A stretch of DNA of 42,910 nt, taken from the NCBI GenBank assembly GCA_018901615.1, contig JAHIEN010000083.1, positions 1 to 42,910 on the forward strand, read 5' to 3'. Positions 16,240-24,426 of this stretch are shown one piece after another; positions within the stretch are counted from its first letter, which is position 1, and the number at the start of each line of letters is the position of its first letter. A model generated the notes under the pieces. It searched no databases and was not told the DNA's origin. It saw nothing but the letters and a program-made list of their open reading frames with translations. A program made the position numbers and the translations under genes. Source of the DNA: Candidatus Omnitrophota bacterium. Its GTDB lineage: Bacteria > Omnitrophota > Gorgyraeia > Gorgyraeales > Gorgyraeaceae.

Positions 16240-18417
16240 TTACATAATTGCTTCCATCATCAACGCGGGATGTCCGACCTTTTCCAGATAGGGCATAAGT
16301 TCTTCCACTGTGGTCGCCACTGTCTCATCAGCTATCTTGTTCAAAAGATCCAGCTCTCCTAATTCTTCGCTCCTCTTTTTTATTTTATCCGAAAGCGCTT
16401 CTTTTAATTCTTTTGGCATCCATACAATCCTTTTTAGACCGCCTTCCGCGGATATGAATTTCTTGCTTGTAATATAAAGCCGCCCGACGCCCATGAACCC
16501 TGGTGTTTGCTGCCCTCCTCCTATCGTACCTGCAAGCGTTGAGAAGCCTATGCCGACAGGTGTCATGCCGGGATATTCCCTGTTGACTACTATAAAGCCG
16601 TTTACCTCCGGCAATATAGCTACTATACACTCAAAGCAGCCGCAACTCGTCTCTGGCGAATCTATTATAGAATAGCCGCAGAATCTTTCGATAGTCCTGT
16701 TTGATTTCTGGGCTACCGCCTCATTTACGCCGATCCACTCGCCTTTTACAGCGTCAAGACATTGGCCTTTTTTAACAGGCTGGTTCGGCCCTGAAGGGTT
16801 AAGCTCATTGGATGCCTTTGCGTCAAGCCAGTTATAGGCACCGCACAACCCTATCCTTTCAGGTTTTATTATACAGACGTGGTTAGGCGCGAAGCTCTGA
16901 CACAGCGTGCATGTCCAGAATAAGTCTACGCTGTCATCTGTCATGCCTAAAACCCTGATATCCCGCTCTTCATAAGACTTTTGAGCGTCCTTGATCTCCC
17001 TTCCAACGTCTTCCTGTTTTGTATATATCGTGACCTGGACCTTGTCAGCAATCGCGTTGAAGACATCATGAATCCTGGCGTGCAATATAACTCCAAAATG
17101 TTTTAACTTGAACTTTTTATTTTTTGCGTCTTTTGATATCCTTATCCAGCACATATCCCTCTGGCCCATGTGAAAAACACCCATTGCCTCGTTCAGAAAA
17201 CTATGTATCTGTCTTTCGAGGATAGGCTCAAAGTCTTTCTGCATCTTTCTGCCTGCTACCTGCACAACGATTCCAAGGGGCAAGGCGTCGCCTTCTTTGA
17301 TCTCATCCAGCTCTGGGCCTATTACCTCTATCTTTCCATCCTCTATCTTGTCCAGCTCTGTCATTTTTACATATTCAAAGGCATCTGAATATTTGCCTCC
17401 AAACTGCGCGTACATCTGTTCCCGCCTGACCCGTTCTCCTTCAAACGCGGGCGAGTACGACACAGGTATAGGGATTTCAGTGATCTTTAGCTTTATCCCT
17501 CTTACCTCTACAGCCACGGGAACTATCTTTTTATGGTCCAGCTCTTTTACAACATGTTCATACGTGCAAATCCCGCTCGGTCTTATCTCAGGTATATCTG
17601 TATCGGCTATAATCGGAAATCCCATGTTTATCGCGCCTGCGCCTGTAGCGTATTTTATATCATCCAGATCACCAAGCGTCATGCCGAACGCGTATACCCT
17701 GTTTAGACAATATTTTAGACACTTCAACGCCTCGCCTTTTTTATGACCACCGAACGTCAATGCGCCGCGGATAGCCCAGTTTAAAGGGTATATAGCGCTC
17801 AATGTATCCCTGCCATAGGGTACTATATAGGTATCCCACCCCATTTCTACTTTTTCTTCCATGAGCTGGTCGATTATGCTGCGGCCCTTGACATTGCTGC
17901 CTACAAAGGTCATGATACTGCGCTTCTGAAGCTCGCGCACAATATACACAGCTGTTTTATTGTCAGGCGCGGCTCCGAGAATCGCGGCAAATCCAGGCAT
18001 CCTGCCATCCACGAGCTGGATACCGAGCGTGCGCAATATAGTGTCTGAAAAAAATCCATTGCAGTCTTTCTGCGGTTCCTGGCCGTATAGATATCTGAGA
18101 GCCATTATTATCTCTTCACACAATAAAGCCGCCACGCCTGAGTCAAGGGTATTGCCGAGATATGGCAGCCAGATTTTTTCCTCAGGTTCATCATGAAGAA
18201 GCGTCCTGGAAAACAGCAGGACATCCTTTGCCTCAGACAGATTCTTTACCTCTTTACCCAGAAGCGCGTAAGCCAGCGGGAAATAAAATGCCGTGTCTGG
18301 AAATCTTACCTCGCACTGCTCACCTTTTTCTTTAATGGCCTTGCCTAGAAACTCTTCTGCCTGGCGATATATCTCTTTAGCCCCTCTTATGGCAGCTGAT
18401 GCAATTATCTTTGACAT
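16240..18417 (-). CDS. acsB: Acetyl-CoA synthase (CODH/ACS beta subunit)
   Basis: Assembles acetyl-CoA from CO, a corrinoid-bound methyl group and CoA at the Ni-Ni-4Fe4S A-cluster. Ligands are all present: Cys503, Cys506, Cys515 and Cys525 for the cubane and the Cys592-Gly593-Cys594 motif for the distal nickel, each three residues lower than in Moorella. At 725 residues it is the bacterial full-length form, including the N-terminal domain that docks on CO dehydrogenase, unlike the shorter archaeal CdhC. ATG at 18417 has GGAGGG upstream. It is preceded by the FAD oxidoreductase with a 22-bp gap. Confidence 0.97.
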   Translation of the reverse strand: MSKIIASAAIRGAKEIYRQAEEFLGKAIKEKGEQCEVRFPDTAFYFPLAYALLGKEVKNLSEAKDVLLFSRTLLHDEPEEKIWLPYLGNTLDSGVAALLCEEIIMALRYLYGQEPQKDCNGFFSDTILRTLGIQLVDGRMPGFAAILGAAPDNKTAVYIVRELQKRSIMTFVGSNVKGRSIIDQLMEEKVEMGWDTYIVPYGRDTLSAIYPLNWAIRGALTFGGHKKGEALKCLKYCLNRVYAFGMTLGDLDDIKYATGAGAINMGFPIIADTDIPEIRPSGICTYEHVVKELDHKKIVPVAVEVRGIKLKITEIPIPVSYSPAFEGERVRREQMYAQFGGKYSDAFEYVKMTELDKIEDGKIEVIGPELDEIKEGDALPLGIVVQVAGRKMQKDFEPILERQIHSFLNEAMGVFHMGQRDMCWIRISKDAKNKKFKLKHFGVILHARIHDVFNAIADKVQVTIYTKQEDVGREIKDAQKSYEERDIRVLGMTDDSVDLFWTCTLCQSFAPNHVCIIKPERIGLCGAYNWLDAKASNELNPSGPNQPVKKGQCLDAVKGEWIGVNEAVAQKSNRTIERFCGYSIIDSPETSCGCFECIVAILPEVNGFIVVNREYPGMTPVGIGFSTLAGTIGGGQQTPGFMGVGRLYITSKKFISAEGGLKRIVWMPKELKEALSDKIKKRSEELGELDLLNKIADETVATTVEELMPYLEKVGHPALMMEAIM

Positions 18418-18439
18418 ACACCCTCCATCCGATTTCAGC

Positions 18440-19729
18440 TTAAGCGGTCATGATTGTCTCTGTAAATTCTTTTTGTTTAAAGGCGCCCTTTGAATCCTTT
18501 ATTATATTTACAATCTTGCCATAATCAAAATAATCCTCGAGAACAATGTCCTCCGCGTCTTTTATATTAACCTTGTTTTTTATAAGGGCTCCGATGACAC
18601 CTATCTGTTCGATCGCATTTACAAAAACAGCCCCTACTATTATATTATCGCGCAGCACTATCTTCTTATAGACGTTTTTATCTAGATTTTTTCTGACTAT
18701 TTCTTTATAGATATCCTTTTTAGGCCTTGTTATGCCTATTGATATCACCGGCAAGCCGAAGAATTCTATGGAATTCATGGCCAGGGTCCCGTCGTATACC
18801 TGATTTTCCCCTGACATATTAAGTCCCGCGGCCCTTCCCTGCTCACACGCAACAGGCCATATCGCGTTTATGGTCTTTTCTTCCAGGGCTATGTCATAAG
18901 ATTCTGACACATCGCCGGCGGCAAAGATATTGTCATCGCTGGTTTTTAAAAATTGGTCTACGACAATACCCCAGTTAGTCTTGATGCCGGCCTCTTTCGC
19001 TGTTTCAATATTAGGGCTGACTCCTTTTCCCACAACAACGAGTTGACAGTCAATATTTGAACCATTATCCAGCACCAGGCCTTCTACAGAGTCCTTTCCC
19101 TTTATCTCTTTCGCGGATCTTCCCGTAAATATCTTAATCCCTTTTTTCTCTATGTGCCGCTGCATTATGCCGGCGGATTCCTTGTCTATTATCTGGGAGA
19201 GTATCTGGGGCGAACGCACAAAAACAGATACGTCTTTGCCTCTGCTTTTCAAGGCATAAGCCGCTCTGAGCCCTATAAGCCCGCCGCCCAATACAGCCAC
19301 GCTTTTAACTTTGTCCAGCACAGACTGGATCTCGACAGCGTGCCCAAGGGTCCTGAGAGGGAAAACTCTCTTTTTATCCTTGCCCGGAATATCTTCAAGC
19401 TTTGGGGAAGAGCCCGTGGCAATAAGCAACCTGTCAAATCTTATTTTTTCTCTGTTCTCAAGGCGCACCTCTTTGCTTTCAGTGTCTATTTTTTCTGCCC
19501 TTACCCCGAGTATTGCCTCTACCTTGTTTTTCTTAAAGAAGTTGTCAGGCCTGATCCAGATCTTATCTTTGTCAATAGTGCCTGCCAGGAGATATGAAAT
19601 CAGGCAGCGAGAATAAAGGGGGGTTTTTTCGTCAGATATAACTGTTATGGCAGCCTCTTTATCTTTTGATCTTATGGCCTCGACTGCGCTTATCCCCGCG
19701 GCGCTCGAACCTATTATCGCGTATCGCAT
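18440..19729 (-). CDS. FAD/NAD(P)-dependent oxidoreductase linked to CO dehydrogenase
   Basis: Pyridine-nucleotide-disulfide oxidoreductase fold. The FAD Rossmann motif is at the N-terminus (IIGSSAAG), ATGSSP near 108, the NAD motif VLGGGLIG near 145, and FAAGDVSES near 272 closing the FAD site. 429 residues. No redox-active CxxxxC pair is seen, so it resembles NADH oxidase/nitrite-reductase-type or FNOR proteins rather than disulfide reductases. It lies four bases after the cooF-like gene and between CODH and ACS. In known cooS-cooF-FNOR clusters such a protein is thought to pass electrons from CO oxidation to NAD(P)+ or back. The direction here is inference. Confidence 0.87.
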   Translation of the reverse strand: MRYAIIGSSAAGISAVEAIRSKDKEAAITVISDEKTPLYSRCLISYLLAGTIDKDKIWIRPDNFFKKNKVEAILGVRAEKIDTESKEVRLENREKIRFDRLLIATGSSPKLEDIPGKDKKRVFPLRTLGHAVEIQSVLDKVKSVAVLGGGLIGLRAAYALKSRGKDVSVFVRSPQILSQIIDKESAGIMQRHIEKKGIKIFTGRSAKEIKGKDSVEGLVLDNGSNIDCQLVVVGKGVSPNIETAKEAGIKTNWGIVVDQFLKTSDDNIFAAGDVSESYDIALEEKTINAIWPVACEQGRAAGLNMSGENQVYDGTLAMNSIEFFGLPVISIGITRPKKDIYKEIVRKNLDKNVYKKIVLRDNIIVGAVFVNAIEQIGVIGALIKNKVNIKDAEDIVLEDYFDYGKIVNIIKDSKGAFKQKEFTETIMTA

Positions 19730-19733
19730 GCCT

Positions 19734-20213
19734 TCAAGTCCTCACTTTAAATTCCTCTAATGTTCCTAAAAACAGCGCTTTTGTATGACACGCCTCAACG
19801 CAAGCAGGCCTGCCTGCCGGCAAGGCAAGCACGTCTCTGTCAGGACAGAGGTCGCATTTTACAATCACCTTTTCCTGCCTCTCTCTTGTAAGCGCGCCAA
19901 AAGGACAGCTCATTATACACATCCAGCAGCCAATGCATTTATCTGCATCATGCATGGTCTGTCCTGTCTTTTTATCCTTATACATCGCGGCTGACATGCA
20001 TGCTGTTACGCATGCCGCATCCTCGCAATGATGACAGCCTGTTGAAATCGCCCTGCCCTTATCGATAAATTGAGCCTTGCGCCTTTTTATCGGGAGTAGT
20101 TCTTCTTTTATGGCAATATCAAGAGTCTTGGATCTCGAATGCTCCACAGCGCACGCAATCTCGCAAGACCCGCACCCTAAACATTTTTTAATGTCACAGT
20201 ATATCTTTTTCAT
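19734..20213 (-). CDS. cooF: CooF-like four-cluster ferredoxin subunit
   Basis: Electron-transfer protein with four 4Fe-4S motifs. The first is CDIKKCLGCGSCEIAC, the second is GCHHCEDAACVTAC, the third is CIGCWMCIMSC, and the last pairs CDLC with ACVEAC. 159 residues. In CODH operons CooF connects CooS to a hydrogenase or to a flavoprotein; here the flavoprotein follows directly. Between CDLCPDRD and ACVEAC there is an extra LPAGRP-type stretch encoded by an imperfect palindrome around GCCGGC (about 19800-19826), probably a repeat insertion that kept the frame. The ATG at 20213 directly abuts the composite palindrome and has no visible ribosome site. Confidence 0.88.
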   Translation of the reverse strand: MKKIYCDIKKCLGCGSCEIACAVEHSRSKTLDIAIKEELLPIKRRKAQFIDKGRAISTGCHHCEDAACVTACMSAAMYKDKKTGQTMHDADKCIGCWMCIMSCPFGALTRERQEKVIVKCDLCPDRDVLALPAGRPACVEACHTKALFLGTLEEFKVRT

Positions 20214-20383
20214 TTAATGAGCACTTAAGTTACGAAAAATCTCTGATTTTTTGTAACTTAATCTTCTCTGTTTAACTTCTCTGAAGGTGCGAATTAATCC
20301 CACACCTTTTTAATATTCATCTACTTAAGAAATGGACAAATTCTTAAGATTATGAATAAACAGAAGGTGCGGGACAAATTCGG
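20214..20383. repeat. Composite two-stem palindromic element, copy B (before cooF-like gene)
   Basis: Shares TTAATGAGCACTT, TTACG, GTGCGAATTAA, CCCACACC, GGTG-GGG and TTCGG with the element before acsC, in the same order. Its inner stems differ: TTAAGTTACGAAAAATC pairs with GATTTTTTGTAACTTAA, and CCCACACC pairs with GGTGCGGG around further short stems (CTTAAGAA/TTCTTAAG). It fills the gap between cooS and the cooF-like gene. Confidence 0.78.
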
Positions 20384-20423
20384 CCTTATAAGTTATGTTC
20401 GCTTCGCTCCATAACTTATGGCC
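20382..20423. repeat. Hairpin encoding the last codons of cooS
   Basis: ATAAGTTATG (20388-20397) pairs with CATAACTTAT (20410-20419) around a 12-base loop that reads GAGCGAAGCGAA on the minus strand; outer GGCC words extend the stem. The minus-strand reading supplies the CooS C-terminus AISYGAKRT and stop. Confidence 0.8.
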
Positions 20424-22321
20424 TCATTTGACATCAGCGGCTTTAGTTTTAATGCCTCGCGTTTTTTGTCAATATGGGCTATCATGAGCTCTGCTGCCTT
20501 TATCGGATCGCCTTCAAAGGCCCACTTGCCTCCAACAACCGGCTCTATATCATTGCATATATAATCCGCAACAGTCTTGCTGCCCAGGACCCTTAAAGGC
20601 GTTCCTATTACAACAAAGATACCTGAGGCGACAAAATACCATCCTATCGCGATCGCCTTTTCAGACATCCACTCAGGCGCTGCCCCGGCAACAGGCAATT
20701 CATCAATACTATTGCCAATGCCGCCCTCTTTTACCATCTCGCAGCAGGCAGTAAGGATCCTTGTGTTATCAACGCACGAGCCAGTGTGCAGTACTGGCGG
20801 GATCCCGACAGTCTCGCATATTTCCTTGAGGCCGTCTCCCGCAAACCTGAACGCGCTCTCGGGCGTCAGAAGCCCTGCCTTTGCGCATGCCCCAGCAGAG
20901 CAGCCGGTCTGGACTACGAGCACATCATTTTTTATAAGGTGCTTTACCATATCAGCGTGGCACATTCCTGACTGGTTTTTTGGGTTGTCACAGCCTACAA
21001 CGCCCGCAACGCCCCTTATCCTGCCGCTTATAATAGCGTCATTCAGCGGCCTGTAGGATTTTCTGAAAGAGCCCCCGAGATTATAGAAAATATTTTCCAT
21101 TGTGAATCCCGCGACCAGCGTCATTTTTTCTTTGGGAATATTTACCTTTGACCTGTCCCTGTTTTTATAATTCTCTATGGCTATCTTCAATATCTTTTTA
21201 GCTATCAGAAGCGCGTCTTTTTCGTTAAATTCTATGTGCTCCATGCCTTTGAACCTGGCCTTAGGGGACGTGGAAATAAGCTTTGTGTGAAACGACTGAG
21301 CGACCTCTGACAGAGAAGGCATGACACATTGTATATCGACTACCATTGCCTCTACTGCTCCCGTGATGATCGCGAGTTCCTGCTGTAAAAAAGTACCTGC
21401 CATAGGTATGCCGTGCCTCATAAGGACTTCAGCCGCAGTGCAACAGATACCTGAAAGATTTATGCCTTTTGCCCCTGCCTTTTTTGCGAGCTCGATTATT
21501 TCTTTATCCTGGCTGGCAGAGACTATTATATCTGAAAGAGTGGGCTCGTGGCCATGAACCAGGACATTGACCTCGTCATCTTTTAACACGCCGAGGTTTA
21601 CCTCTGCCCTGACAGGCTGTGGCGAACCAAAAAGTATATCGCTGAGGTCAGTCGCGATCATTGAACCGCCCCATCCGTCCGCAAGAGATGTCTTCATGGC
21701 AAGTTCTATGATATGCCGGTATTCACTGTCGCATCCTATGTGCGTCCTGGACATTGCCTGGACCACCTCTATATCAATACCCCTTGGCACAACATTTAAT
21801 TTTCTCCATGTATCAACCTGCTTCTTTGGAGCCCTTTTTATAAGGGCCAGTTCGCCCTCTTGCTGGCCAAATTCCTTTAATATCGCCTCGCCCAGTTCTT
21901 CGGCTATCTTTAGATCATTTTTGTTTTCTATTTTTATGCCGAATTCAACGGCCAGCTTTCTTAACTTCGCGGGGTCCTTTATAGAATAATCCTTTGCCTT
22001 GCCGCGGCCTAATTCAAGCAATGTCACTGCCAGATCCCTGCAATGGTCTGAATGACACGCTGCGCCGCCAGCTGCGTTTCGCGCAAGATTTCGAGAGGCA
22101 ATGATATCCGCGTCTGCGCCGCAAGCGCCTTTTTGCGCGCCTTCGCCAAACGGATCTATCCTGCACGGGCCAAGGTTACATATCTTGCAGCAGAGTCCAA
22201 GAGTCCCGAAACCGCAGTGCGGTTCCTGGAGATGGAACCTGTCCCATATGGTTTGGATATTTTTTTCGCTCGCTATCTTAAGCAGGCCGTCATTGATAGA
22301 ATTACCTGTTGGTTTTGACAT
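20393..22321 (-). CDS. cooS: Anaerobic Ni-Fe carbon monoxide dehydrogenase catalytic subunit
   Basis: Interconverts CO2 and CO; supplies CO to acetyl-CoA synthase in the Wood-Ljungdahl pathway. D- and B-cluster cysteines are Cys36, Cys44, Cys45, Cys48, Cys53 and Cys67. C-cluster ligands are His258 (HGHEP), Cys294, Cys332, Cys444, Cys474 and Cys516, and the acid-base lysine is in SEKAIAIG (Lys555). All expected residues are present in 642 residues, so it should be active. ATG at 22321 has GGAGGT upstream and overlaps cooC by 20 bases. The final residues are encoded by a hairpin with a GAGCGAAGCGAA loop. In acetogens the same role is played by acsA. Confidence 0.97.
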   Translation of the reverse strand: MSKPTGNSINDGLLKIASEKNIQTIWDRFHLQEPHCGFGTLGLCCKICNLGPCRIDPFGEGAQKGACGADADIIASRNLARNAAGGAACHSDHCRDLAVTLLELGRGKAKDYSIKDPAKLRKLAVEFGIKIENKNDLKIAEELGEAILKEFGQQEGELALIKRAPKKQVDTWRKLNVVPRGIDIEVVQAMSRTHIGCDSEYRHIIELAMKTSLADGWGGSMIATDLSDILFGSPQPVRAEVNLGVLKDDEVNVLVHGHEPTLSDIIVSASQDKEIIELAKKAGAKGINLSGICCTAAEVLMRHGIPMAGTFLQQELAIITGAVEAMVVDIQCVMPSLSEVAQSFHTKLISTSPKARFKGMEHIEFNEKDALLIAKKILKIAIENYKNRDRSKVNIPKEKMTLVAGFTMENIFYNLGGSFRKSYRPLNDAIISGRIRGVAGVVGCDNPKNQSGMCHADMVKHLIKNDVLVVQTGCSAGACAKAGLLTPESAFRFAGDGLKEICETVGIPPVLHTGSCVDNTRILTACCEMVKEGGIGNSIDELPVAGAAPEWMSEKAIAIGWYFVASGIFVVIGTPLRVLGSKTVADYICNDIEPVVGGKWAFEGDPIKAAELMIAHIDKKREALKLKPLMSNEAISYGAKRT

Positions 22322-23054
22322 TCAATACCTCCTCTGATGCTCTTGCCAGATCTTTCGAAAACTTTGAATCCTCGGGCAGGATCCCCCTGGAACTCAAAAG
22401 TGATTCATCCAGTTTTATAAAGCCCGCTATCCTCAGCCCCTTTAGATTTTCCTCAATAAAAATCCTGTCGCCTTCAGACCTTATCTTGTTGGCTATAACC
22501 AAAACCTCTTTGATCTTTAAATTTTCCGCAAGGCCTTTTATCCTGGCCGCTGTGTCAATAGAGGTCTTGTTGGGTTCGATTACTATTATAAACTTTTCAA
22601 CTGACTGAGCAGTGCCACGGCCCAGATGCTCGACGCCTGCCTCCATGTCGACTATCACGACCTCATCCCTGTTTATAAAGATGTGGCTCAATAGGGCCTT
22701 TAAAAAGGCGTTTTCAGGACACACGCAGCCAGAGCCGCCTTTTTTTACAGTGCCCATCTCAAGCAGCCTGATATTGCCACGCTCTTTTGAAAATCTATCA
22801 GGTATATCGTCGACCTTTGGATTTAATTTAAAAAACGCGCCGAGTTCTCCTGTGCGCTCCAGGATTATTTTTTTTAACTCTGATATTGGCGTTGGCCTTT
22901 CTGTGTCTGAAAAACCAAGCGCGGTGCCAAGATTGGCGTCGGGATCAGCGTCTATCGCTATCACCTTCTTACCCTGTCCGCTAAATATACAGGCAAGGCC
23001 TGCCGCAATAGATGTCTTTCCTGCCCCGCCTTTTCCCGTAACCGCTATCTTCAT
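22302..23054 (-). CDS. cooC: CODH nickel-insertion ATPase CooC
   Basis: SIMIBI/MinD-type ATPase that matures the Ni-containing C-cluster of CODH. It has the deviant Walker A GKGGAGKT (7-14), AIDADPDANLG (strand 2 Asp), and the metal-binding Cys110-x-Cys112 that bridges the dimer. 250 residues, the normal length. ATG at 23054 lies 14 bases after the metF stop with a weak ribosome site. Its stop lies inside the start of cooS, so production of chaperone and enzyme is coupled. Confidence 0.96.
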   Translation of the reverse strand: MKIAVTGKGGAGKTSIAAGLACIFSGQGKKVIAIDADPDANLGTALGFSDTERPTPISELKKIILERTGELGAFFKLNPKVDDIPDRFSKERGNIRLLEMGTVKKGGSGCVCPENAFLKALLSHIFINRDEVVIVDMEAGVEHLGRGTAQSVEKFIIVIEPNKTSIDTAARIKGLAENLKIKEVLVIANKIRSEGDRIFIEENLKGLRIAGFIKLDESLLSSRGILPEDSKFSKDLARASEEVLNVKTNR

Positions 23055-23068
23055 GATATCACAGATTT

Positions 23069-23935
23069 TTACAACCCTGCCGCGTCCAGCACAAACGGAA
23101 CTTTTTTATCCCACCCTATAGGCATTATGTGCACGCCCTGGCACATCGGTTTTAACTCTTTGATAAGACGGGCCGCTATCTCTATTGACTTAGCGCTCTT
23201 ATCCTGCGCCTTATCTATTTCCTCGATCAAGCTGTCAGGCACGAATACGCCGCTGACGTTTTTATTCATAAACCTGGCCATGCCGGCTGATTTTAAAAGA
23301 ACGATCCCCGCTATTATTGTGGTCTTTAGGTGCCTTGACGCCTCAAGGAATTTCTTAAACATGCCGATGTCATATATTGCCTGGGTCTGAAAAAATTGAG
23401 CCCCTGAAGCTATTTTTTTCTCCATCTTGAGGACCTCGGGCTCGAGCGGGTCAGCGCCGGGGTTTACCACTGCGCCCACGCAAAACCTGGGGGAGCCTTT
23501 TAGGTCTTTACCGACCATATCTTTTCCTGTCTGTAATGTCCTTATTGCCTCAAGGAGCTGCATTGAGTCAAGGTCAAACACAGGTTTTGCCTGCGGATGG
23601 TCGCCAAGCATAGGGTGGTCGCCTGTTAAAGCAAGGATATTCTTTATGCCAAAAACCGAGGCTGATAAAAGATCGGACTGCAATGCCAATCTATTCCTGT
23701 CGCGGCAGGTCATCTGAAATACAGGCTCTATGCCGCGTTCGATCAAAAGCCTGCATATAGCGAGAGACCCTACACGCATCACAGAACTCTGCAGGTCAGT
23801 GACATTAATGGCATCGACCCTGCTTTTAATAAGCTCTGCGTCTTTCAGCGTCTCCTCAATATCAGTCCCCTTAGGCGGCCCGATCTCAGAGGTCAGTATA
23901 AACTTCCCATCCCTGATCTTATCACACAAAGACAT
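23069..23935 (-). CDS. metF: Methylenetetrahydrofolate reductase
   Basis: Reduces 5,10-methylene- to 5-methyl-tetrahydrofolate, the last step of the methyl branch; FAD-binding TIM barrel. Signatures are TSEIGPPKG near residue 15 (catalytic Glu), LTGDHP near 104 and FFQTQAIYD near 183. About 289 residues from the ATG at 23935, which has AAGGAA six bases before it. The frame stays open upstream to 24025, but that part is palindromic repeat DNA and does not look like protein. A companion zinc protein MetV, often next to acetogen MetF, is absent here. Together with fhs, fchA and folD it completes the path from formate to methyl-H4F. Confidence 0.94.
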   Translation of the reverse strand: MSLCDKIRDGKFILTSEIGPPKGTDIEETLKDAELIKSRVDAINVTDLQSSVMRVGSLAICRLLIERGIEPVFQMTCRDRNRLALQSDLLSASVFGIKNILALTGDHPMLGDHPQAKPVFDLDSMQLLEAIRTLQTGKDMVGKDLKGSPRFCVGAVVNPGADPLEPEVLKMEKKIASGAQFFQTQAIYDIGMFKKFLEASRHLKTTIIAGIVLLKSAGMARFMNKNVSGVFVPDSLIEEIDKAQDKSAKSIEIAARLIKELKPMCQGVHIMPIGWDKKVPFVLDAAGL

Positions 23936-24426
23936 TTTAGTTTCCTTAAGGTTCTCATCCTGTTGGTTAGCCTTGGGGCCGTTCGGCACTGAGAAGTTTT
24001 GCCGTCCGCTACGGTCCTTCGACAAGCTCAGGGCCTTAGTCCCGAGCGAAGCGAGGGGCGGTTTACGGCTCGTTCGTTTGGCGGAATTCCCTCGCTACGC
24101 TCGGTCAGTTCCGCCACTCACTCGCCGTAAAGCCTTGCGGACTTTTGCCAAAACTTCTCTAATGTGCCTCAGACCCCAAGGCTAACCAACACGAAGTAAA
24201 AGACCTATATCGTCTCTTCGCTCAGGCAAGGCCTTAAGAAAAGCCTTTTTCTTTTGCGGACAACAGGACTACCGCACAATAAAAGATCCTGCCTGTCAAA
24301 AGAAAACGGAGCGAGACCCAACTCTACGATAAGCCTTGCTATATTAAAATATTATTAGGTCGAGCATCTTTTCGTAGGCCTTGCCTGAGCGAAGAGACGC
24401 TGTACCAGCTCAAAGAACAACACGCT
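23936..24426. repeat. Two adjacent nested palindromes filling the folD-metF gap
   Basis: No gene is seen in these 491 bp. The first palindrome (23961-24191) has at least five nested stems: an 18-bp perfect outer arm (23961-23978 with 24174-24191), then GAGAAGTTTTG (23991-24001 with 24149-24159), GTCCGC, TTTACGGC and TGGCGGAA. It contains a dispersed repeat copy at 24016-24058. The second (24211-24399) has a perfect 24-bp outer arm (24211-24234 with 24376-24399) and an inner stem TTTTCTTTTG (24247-24256 with 24297-24306). Both would fold into long branched RNA or cruciform DNA. Confidence 0.85.

Noticed and set aside
23936..24025. 30-codon N-terminal extension of metF
   Set aside because: Encoded by palindrome DNA, unlike MetF homologues, whereas the ATG at 23935 has a good ribosome site.
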